Source of the DNA: Gemmatimonadota bacterium
Lineage (GTDB): Bacteria > Gemmatimonadota > Gemmatimonadetes > Longimicrobiales > RSA9
DNA length: 52,187 bases
Direction of reading: 5' to 3'
Assembly (NCBI GenBank): GCA_017881445.1
Contig: JADGQX010000006.1
Location: 1 to 52,187 of the forward strand
Positions 47,533-52,187 of this stretch are shown in pieces. The notes below the pieces were generated by a model that worked only from the letters and a program-made list of their open reading frames with translations, searched no databases and had not been told where the DNA came from. The position numbers and the translations under genes were made by a program. The first letter of the stretch is position 1. Each line of letters opens with the position of its first letter.

Positions 47533-47548
47533 CATAATGATTATTATG
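47533..47548. promoter_or_regulatory. AT-rich palindrome with a Fur/PerR-like core, at the ku promoter
   Basis: CATAATGATTATTATG is a perfect 6-4-6 palindrome in otherwise GC-rich DNA. It contains ATAATGATTAT (47534-47544), which equals the 5-1-5 core of PerR/Fur-type boxes (ATAATNATTAT). TATTAT (47542-47547) inside it is a good -10 match, so a bound regulator would block the promoter. The site is 66 nt before the ku ATG. Confidence 0.5.
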
Positions 47549-47613
47549 CGAAGTGGCGCGAGGATTGCACCCTCGCCCTCACTTCGCCTCGAAACGTCGC
47601 CCAGGAGCGGATC

Positions 47614-48486
47614 ATGGCACGTGCGATCTGGAAAGGCAGCATCAGCTTCGGCCTGGTGAACATCCCGGTGGCGCTCTTCTCCGCCGAGAACCGGAGTGAT
47701 GAGCTGAGCTTTCACATGCTGGACAAGCGCGACATGGGTCCGGTCGGCTACAAGCGCATCAACAAGAAGACCGGCAAGGACGTGCCCTGGGACGAGATCG
47801 TGAAGGGCTACGAGTACGAGGACGGGCGCTTCGTGGTGGTGACGGACGAGGATTTCATCAAGGCGAACGTCGAAGCGACGCGCACGGTGGAGATCGTGGA
47901 CTTCGTGGACGGCCGGGAGATCGACCCGGCGTTCTACGAGAAGCCGTACTACCTGGCGCCGGCGAACAAGTCGGCGAACAAGAGCTATGCCCTGCTCCGG
48001 GAGACGCTGAGGCGTACGGGCAAGGTCGGGATCGCCAAGGTGGTGATCCGTACGCGAGAGTACATCGCGGCCGTGATCGCCCATGGCCCGGTGATGCTGC
48101 TGGACGTGATGCGCTTCGGGTACGAGGTGAGGGACGCCTCGGAGGTCGATGTGCCGGAGGACGATGCGAAGAAGCTGGGGCTCTCGGAGAAGGAGCTGAA
48201 GCTGGCGGAGACGCTGGTGGAGTCGATGGTGGGCGCGTGGGAGCCCGGGAAGTACCAGGACACGTACCGTGAGGACGTGCTCTCGCTCATCCGCAAGAAG
48301 GTGGAGCGCGGCGACGTGCGCGAGGTGCACGAGCCGCAGCGCGACGAGGAGGATGGCGCCCGGGGCGGCGTGGTGGACATCATGAGCCTGCTCAAGAAGA
48401 GCGTGGCGGAGCGGCAGAAGGCGGCCAAGCCCGCCCCCGCCCGGCGGGCGGCCGCGCCCAAGCGGGCGCAGCGCAAGAGCGCGTAG
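47614..48486 (+). CDS. ku: Non-homologous end-joining protein Ku
   Basis: 290 residues. A homodimeric ring protein that binds DNA double-strand ends and recruits LigD. The start RAIWKGSISFGLVNIPVALF is the bacterial Ku signature; SFHMLDKRDMGPVGYKRINK, YYLAPANKSANKSYALLRE and VESMVGAWEPGKYQDTYRED are further family stretches. The C-terminus is basic (KKSVAERQKAAKPAPARRAA), as in Ku proteins that use the tail for DNA and LigD contact. A CAGGAGCGGATC ribosome-binding site precedes the ATG. ligD follows with no gap. Confidence 0.97.
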   Translation: MARAIWKGSISFGLVNIPVALFSAENRSDELSFHMLDKRDMGPVGYKRINKKTGKDVPWDEIVKGYEYEDGRFVVVTDEDFIKANVEATRTVEIVDFVDGREIDPAFYEKPYYLAPANKSANKSYALLRETLRRTGKVGIAKVVIRTREYIAAVIAHGPVMLLDVMRFGYEVRDASEVDVPEDDAKKLGLSEKELKLAETLVESMVGAWEPGKYQDTYREDVLSLIRKKVERGDVREVHEPQRDEEDGARGGVVDIMSLLKKSVAERQKAAKPAPARRAAAPKRAQRKSA

Positions 48487-51117
48487 ATGGCGCTGGAGAA
48501 GTACCGGCAGAAGCGAGACTTCCGGAAGACGCCGGAACCGAAGGGGGCCCCCGCGCGCAAGGCGGCGCGGGCGCCCCTTTCGTTCGTGATCCAGAAGCAC
48601 GCGGCCAGTCACCTCCACTACGACTTCCGCCTGGAGCTGGAGGGCGTGCTGAAGAGCTGGGCGGTACCCAAGGGCCCCAGCCTCGATCCGGCCGTAAAGC
48701 GGCTGGCCGTGCACGTGGAGGATCACCCGCTGGAGTACGGCACGTTCGAGGGCATCATCCCCGAGGGCGAGTACGGCGGCGGCACGGTGTTGCTCTGGGA
48801 CCGGGGCCGCTGGCTTCCCGAAACTGAGCCGAAAGAGGCGTATCGCAAAGGAAAGCTTGTATTTACGCTCGACGGCCAGAAGCTGCGCGGCCGCTGGCAC
48901 CTGGTACGGCAGCGGCGGGCCGGGTCCGACGACGGCGATGGCAAGGAGCAGTGGCTGCTGATGAAGGACGACGATGCCTTCGCCGCGGCGGGCAGCGAGG
49001 ACGCCGTGCTGCGGGACGAGCCGGCCAGCGCGGCGACGGGGCGCACGCTGGAGCAGGTGGCGGCGGCGGGCGACCGGGTGTGGCACTCGGGGGAGAAGGG
49101 CGGCGGGAAGGCCGCGGCGAGGGTGTTGGACCCGGCCGGGGCGAAGGGCGCCCGCCGCGCGCGCCTGCCCGAGCGGCTGGACCCCGAGCTGGCCACCCTG
49201 GTGGACGAGGCCCCGGATGGCGACGACTGGCTGCACGAGATCAAGTTCGACGGCTACCGTGCCCTGGGGCGGATGAGCGGGGGCCGTGCCCGGATCCTGA
49301 CGCGCAGCGGACAGGACTGGACCGAGCGCTTCTCCGCCCTGGCGCGGGAGCTGGAGCGGCTACCCGTGGACGAGGCGGTGGTGGACGGCGAGATCGTGGT
49401 GCTGGGGGCGGAGGGCACGTCCAGCTTCCAGGCGCTGCAGCAGGCGCTGTCGCAGGGGGGGGGGCGCCAGCGGGACATGGTCTACTACCTCTTCGACCTG
49501 CTCTACCTGGACGGCTACGACATGCGCGGCGTGGCGCTGGAGGAGCGCAAGCGGCTGCTGGGGCAGCTCCTGCCCTTCTCCGCCGCGGGCCCGCTCCGGG
49601 CTAGCGAGCACCTCCTCGGCCATGGCGCCGTCTTCCACCAGGAGGCGTGCCGGCTGGGGCTGGAGGGCATCATCTCCAAGCGGCGTGACTCGCGCTACCG
49701 GGGCGGCCGCGGGCGCGACTGGCTCAAGGTGAAGTGCCAGCGGGAGCAGGAGTTCGTCATCGGCGGCTTCACGGACCCGTCCGGCAGCCGCATCGGTTTC
49801 GGGGCGCTGCTGCTAGGGGTCTACGACGACGATGGCGCCCTCCGTTACGCGGGCAAGGTCGGCACCGGGTTCGACGACATCCTCCTGCGCGCTTTGAAGA
49901 AGCGGCTGCACGAGCTGGATCAGGCGACGTCGTCCTTCGCGAACCCGCCCCGGGAGCGCGGCGTGCACTGGGTCCGGCCCGAGCTGGTGGCGCAGGTGGC
50001 CTTCGCCGAGTGGACCAGGGAGGGCAACATCCGGCATGCCACGTTCCGCGGCCTGCGGGAGGACAAGCCCGCCACGGAGGTCCGGCGGGAAAGGACCCAT
50101 GAGGCTGGGGCTGAGGCTGAGGCTGAGGCTCGGGCTGAGGCTGAGGCTGAGGACGGCGGGGGCTCGGGAACGAAGGGCAAGGGTCGCGCCGGTGACCGGC
50201 GGCGGCATCCCCCGCCTCAGCCCCAGCCGCTGCCTCGGTCGGTCCGGCTCTCCCATCCCGAGCGGGTGCTCTACCCCGGCCTGGGCCTGACCAAGCTCGA
50301 TCTGGCCCGCTACTACGAGAGCGTGTCGGCGCTGATGGTGCCGCTGATCGCGCATCGTCCTCTCATGCTGGTGCGCTGCCCTTCGGGGACCGAGGGACCG
50401 TGTTTCTTCCAGAAGCACGCCAACGACCAGGTGCCGGCGAGCGTGGCGCGGGTGACGATCCCCGAGAAGGAGCAGGCGGTCGAGTACATGTACGTGACCT
50501 CCCTCGGGGGAATCCTGACCTTGCTGAACCTGGGCGCCCTGGAGCTGCACAGCTGGGGCTCGCGCATCGACCTCGTGGAGCGGCCCGACCGCGTGGTTTT
50601 CGACCTGGACCCTGACCCGAGCGTGGGCTGGGCGGGCGTGGTGGAGCTGGCGCTGGAGATGAAGCGGCGCCTGGACGCGCTCGGGCTCGAGAGCTTCCCC
50701 AGGACCACCGGCGGCAAGGGCGTGCACGTGGTCGTGCCGCTGGCGCGGCGGAGCGGCTGGGACGAGGTCGCGGAGTTCGCCCGCGCCTTTGCCGCGCGCA
50801 TCGCGGAGGAGGATCCGGCCCGCTACACGCTCAACATGTCCAAGGCGCGGCGGAAGGGCCGGATCTTCATCGACTACCTGCGCAACGCCCGCGGTGCCAC
50901 GGCCGTGGAGTCCTACTCCACGCGAGCCCGGCCGGGCGCGCCGGTCTCCACCCCCGTCCGCTGGGAGGAGATCGGTCCCCGGCTGAAGCCGGACCAATGG
51001 ACGGTCGCCAACTTCGGCAAGCGTCTCGCGGCGCTGGGTGGGGACGACCCCTGGACGGGTTACCTCGAGGCCAGGCAGGCACTTACGGTGAAGATCATGA
51101 AGGCCGTGGGAGCATAG
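48487..51117 (+). CDS. ligD: Multifunctional NHEJ ligase LigD (phosphoesterase-ligase-polymerase)
   Basis: 876 residues in the Pseudomonas order. The 3'-phosphoesterase domain (about 10-165) has H38, H44, D46, R48, H80 and Y84, with spacing identical to the P. aeruginosa catalytic set. The ATP-dependent ligase domain (about 228-530) has the adenylated K253 in EIKFDGYRAL and GLEGIISKRRDSRYRGGRGR. A linker (about 538-585) contains a hexamer-coded AEAEAEARAEAEAED run. The primase/polymerase domain (about 586-876) has VVFDLDPDPSVGW with D706 and D708. It acts on ends held by Ku. The ATG directly follows the ku stop, so both are made from one mRNA. Confidence 0.97.
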   Translation: MALEKYRQKRDFRKTPEPKGAPARKAARAPLSFVIQKHAASHLHYDFRLELEGVLKSWAVPKGPSLDPAVKRLAVHVEDHPLEYGTFEGIIPEGEYGGGTVLLWDRGRWLPETEPKEAYRKGKLVFTLDGQKLRGRWHLVRQRRAGSDDGDGKEQWLLMKDDDAFAAAGSEDAVLRDEPASAATGRTLEQVAAAGDRVWHSGEKGGGKAAARVLDPAGAKGARRARLPERLDPELATLVDEAPDGDDWLHEIKFDGYRALGRMSGGRARILTRSGQDWTERFSALARELERLPVDEAVVDGEIVVLGAEGTSSFQALQQALSQGGGRQRDMVYYLFDLLYLDGYDMRGVALEERKRLLGQLLPFSAAGPLRASEHLLGHGAVFHQEACRLGLEGIISKRRDSRYRGGRGRDWLKVKCQREQEFVIGGFTDPSGSRIGFGALLLGVYDDDGALRYAGKVGTGFDDILLRALKKRLHELDQATSSFANPPRERGVHWVRPELVAQVAFAEWTREGNIRHATFRGLREDKPATEVRRERTHEAGAEAEAEARAEAEAEDGGGSGTKGKGRAGDRRRHPPPQPQPLPRSVRLSHPERVLYPGLGLTKLDLARYYESVSALMVPLIAHRPLMLVRCPSGTEGPCFFQKHANDQVPASVARVTIPEKEQAVEYMYVTSLGGILTLLNLGALELHSWGSRIDLVERPDRVVFDLDPDPSVGWAGVVELALEMKRRLDALGLESFPRTTGGKGVHVVVPLARRSGWDEVAEFARAFAARIAEEDPARYTLNMSKARRKGRIFIDYLRNARGATAVESYSTRARPGAPVSTPVRWEEIGPRLKPDQWTVANFGKRLAALGGDDPWTGYLEARQALTVKIMKAVGA

Positions 51118-51150
51118 AACGGCGGCAGACGGCCGCAAGCGCAGGGCGTG

Positions 51151-51185
51151 AAAAAAGGCGGGCCTCTCCGTTCGAGAGGCCCGCC
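51151..51185 (-). terminator. Intrinsic terminator of the TPR-like gene
   Basis: A 12-bp perfect stem (51157-51168 with 51174-51185, loop CGTTC) followed, on the minus strand, by six Ts (A-run 51151-51156). It is the clearest intrinsic terminator in the window, 22 nt past the minus-strand stop. It also lies 39 nt after ligD and may stop that transcript too. Confidence 0.85.
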
Positions 51186-51206
51186 TCCGTTCCCTGCCCC
51201 GCTTCC

Positions 51207-51908
51207 CTACTTCTTCGCGGGCTGACCCTGGGCCTGGGCCTGGGCCTCGGCCAGCCGCATCTGGTAGATCGGGCGCCCCGTGGCCGTGTCCGGCATCTGC
51301 GCCAGGATCCGCTCGTACAGCGACGCCGCGCCCGCGGGGTCGCTGTGCTGCAGCTTGAGACGCGCGGCCCCCTCGTAGGCGTCGCGCCGCTGGAACTCGA
51401 AGCGCGCCTTGTCCGCGATGCGCAGGTAGGTGGCTTCCGCCTGGCGCACGTCTCCGCTGGCCTCGTAGGCGGCGGCCAGCAGGAACGCGGCCGCGGGGCC
51501 GAGCGGCTGGCCCAGGTTGGAGGCGAGGGGCTGCACAAAGGGGATCGCGTCCTTGGCCGCATTCTGGTCCAGCAGCGACTGCGCCAGCAGGATCCGCCCC
51601 TCGTTCGCCCCGTTGGTGCTGCCGTACTTGACCACGAACTGCCGCAGCTGCCGTGTGGCCAGCGGCAGGTTGCCAGCGGCCGCGATCTGACGGATCTGCG
51701 TCAGCTCGGTCGCGGCACGCTCCTCGAGGGCCGAGCGGTAGCTCCGGTAGTAAAGCACGCCCAGGAAAACGACGACCACCGCGACCAGGGCGATGATGAT
51801 CGAAATCACGTGCTGACGGGTCCAGACGGTGGCGCCCACGACGCCGCTGACGAAGTTGTCGTCGTCGAGAGCGGGCGGCCGGTGCCGTACGGTCGTTTGA
51901 CGAGCCAT
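51207..51908 (-). CDS. Membrane-anchored TPR-like protein (YfgM-type layout)
   Basis: 233 residues: a short cytosolic N-terminus, one transmembrane helix at about 34-54 (VISIIIALVAVVVVFLGVLY), then helical-hairpin repeats (AAGNLPLATRQLRQFVVKYG, AAYEASGDVRQAEATYLRIA, YEGAARLKLQHSDPAGAASL). The layout is that of YfgM-like ancillary SecYEG/BamB partners or tetratricopeptide proteins; identity beyond that is not clear. It has its own promoter and terminator, so it is probably monocistronic. No Shine-Dalgarno sequence is obvious upstream of the ATG. Confidence 0.75.
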   Translation of the reverse strand: MARQTTVRHRPPALDDDNFVSGVVGATVWTRQHVISIIIALVAVVVVFLGVLYYRSYRSALEERAATELTQIRQIAAAGNLPLATRQLRQFVVKYGSTNGANEGRILLAQSLLDQNAAKDAIPFVQPLASNLGQPLGPAAAFLLAAAYEASGDVRQAEATYLRIADKARFEFQRRDAYEGAARLKLQHSDPAGAASLYERILAQMPDTATGRPIYQMRLAEAQAQAQGQPAKK

Positions 51909-51982
51909 GGGTCTGATGAGAGGGGTTCGAGAGGCGGTCTCCGGCGACGCGGGGCGCGTAGCCGGAGTGGTCCCAAACCAGT

Positions 51983-52011
51983 AAAATACGCGTCGTTACG
52001 GGCACCGTCAA
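51983..52011 (-). promoter_or_regulatory. Sigma-70 type promoter for the TPR-like gene
   Basis: On the minus strand: TTGACG (52011-52006), 17-nt spacer, TATTTT (51988-51983). Both boxes and the spacing are good. Transcription would start near 51976, giving a leader of about 68 nt. It is the best promoter match seen in the window. Confidence 0.75.
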
Positions 52012-52036
52012 CCCGACGCGGCGCCCCGCCTGCGCG

Positions 52037-52187
52037 TCAGTGGGTGCTGTCGCGCGGGGTCTTCGTCAGACCGGGGACGGGCTTGCCCAGGATCCTGGGG
52101 CCGCTGGGCCGGCGTGGGCGCGCGACGCCCGTCGCGGGAGCCGTGCCGGGCGAGGTCGTGGCCGCGGGCGCGCCCGGCGTCGCGGTG
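52037..52187 (-). CDS. C-terminal fragment of an unidentified protein
   Basis: The last 49 codons of a minus-strand gene that begins beyond the window. The frame has G or C in almost every third position. The sequence is rich in A, P and T (TPGAPAATTSPGTAPATG), then basic (VARPRRPSGPRILGKPVPGL), ending TPRDSTH. It could be a disordered C-terminal tail. I do not recognise a family. Confidence 0.5.
   Translation of the reverse strand, partial: TATPGAPAATTSPGTAPATGVARPRRPSGPRILGKPVPGLTKTPRDSTH

Larger units (their letters stand above)
47083..47613. other. 531-nt region before ku: low-complexity open frame and regulatory sequence
   Basis: A + frame opens at an ATG overlapping the HxlR stop (47079) and runs to 47537, predicting 152 residues of mostly G, A, P and R, with (GGGGGC)n near 47138-47167 and a GTCGCCCCG array at 47361-47393. 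Its third-position bias is weaker than in neighbouring genes and nothing in it resembles a known family, so it is not called as a gene (about 0.2 likelihood). The last 130 nt hold the inverted TTATCCAC pair and the AT-rich palindrome in front of ku. Confidence 0.5.

Noticed and set aside
47486-47548. Replication origin (DnaA-box-like pair next to an AT-rich stretch)
   Set aside because: Only two boxes, no dnaA, dnaN or gyr genes nearby, and the AT-rich part is 16 nt and sits at the ku promoter.

Overview
The window is about 52 kb of very GC-rich DNA (G or C at nearly every third codon position). It is packed with short-spaced or overlapping genes, almost all on the + strand. The organism is a diderm bacterium: it carries a full Kdo-synthesis set, LPS-transport genes (lptC, lptA, lptB) and outer-membrane-type exported proteins. 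It makes menaquinone by the futalosine route (mqnE, mqnC), has sigma-54, and has the two-gene Ku/LigD end-joining system. This combination, with HAF-repeat and PEGA proteins, fits Gemmatimonadota best. That placement is an inference from gene content, and other high-GC diderms such as Myxococcota are not excluded. There are no rRNA or tRNA genes, CRISPR arrays, transposases or phage genes that I can see.

Region by region. 1-4.6 kb: the tail of a probable UPF0182 membrane protein, carbamate kinase, then sucC-sucD, an unusual PtsN-like EIIA-CBS fusion, and ndk. 4.6-10.7 kb: the classic fatty-acid operon DUF177-rpmF-plsX-fabH-fabD-fabG-acpP-fabF, closed by a hairpin. 10.9-16.6 kb: an exported PEGA-repeat protein, a strong hairpin, then a surface-glycan group (polytopic GT-C-like protein, sugar-nucleotide epimerase, GT2). 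16.7-20.2 kb: a winged-helix regulator on the minus strand, divergent from mqnE-mqnC. 20.4-22.4 kb: ispF, a DedA protein and a XerC/D recombinase. 22.5-26.1 kb: a HAF-repeat lipoprotein (minus strand), pabA/trpG, and an exported protein with a bactofilin-like segment.

26.1-36.8 kb is one translationally coupled run: kdsB-pyrG-kdsA-kdsC-kdsD-lptC-lptA-lptB-rpoN-GT2. It holds every enzyme from ribulose 5-phosphate to CMP-Kdo, the CTP synthase that feeds KdsB, and the inner-membrane/periplasmic LPS export components. LptB carries about 148 extra N-terminal residues. 37.0-46.0 kb: a second envelope-glycan cluster (methyltransferase, UDP-GlcNAc 2-epimerase, GT4, YfhO-type protein, flippase-like protein, polyprenol-phosphate mannosyltransferase-like GT2, zinc-ribbon protein, PlsC). 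46.0-47.6 kb: a region rich in palindromes around an HxlR-SCP2 regulator. 47.6-51.1 kb: ku-ligD, preceded by a Fur/PerR-like palindrome. 51.2-52.2 kb, minus strand: a membrane-anchored TPR-like protein with a good promoter and terminator, and the tail of an unidentified gene.

The points most worth a second look are the LptB N-terminal extension, the palindrome at the ku promoter, the non-canonical cysteine spacing in MqnE, the triple 12-bp palindrome at 46.0 kb, the dispersed 9-bp minisatellite found in and out of genes, and the inverted-arm intergenic element at 36.8 kb with a related copy at 20.3 kb.
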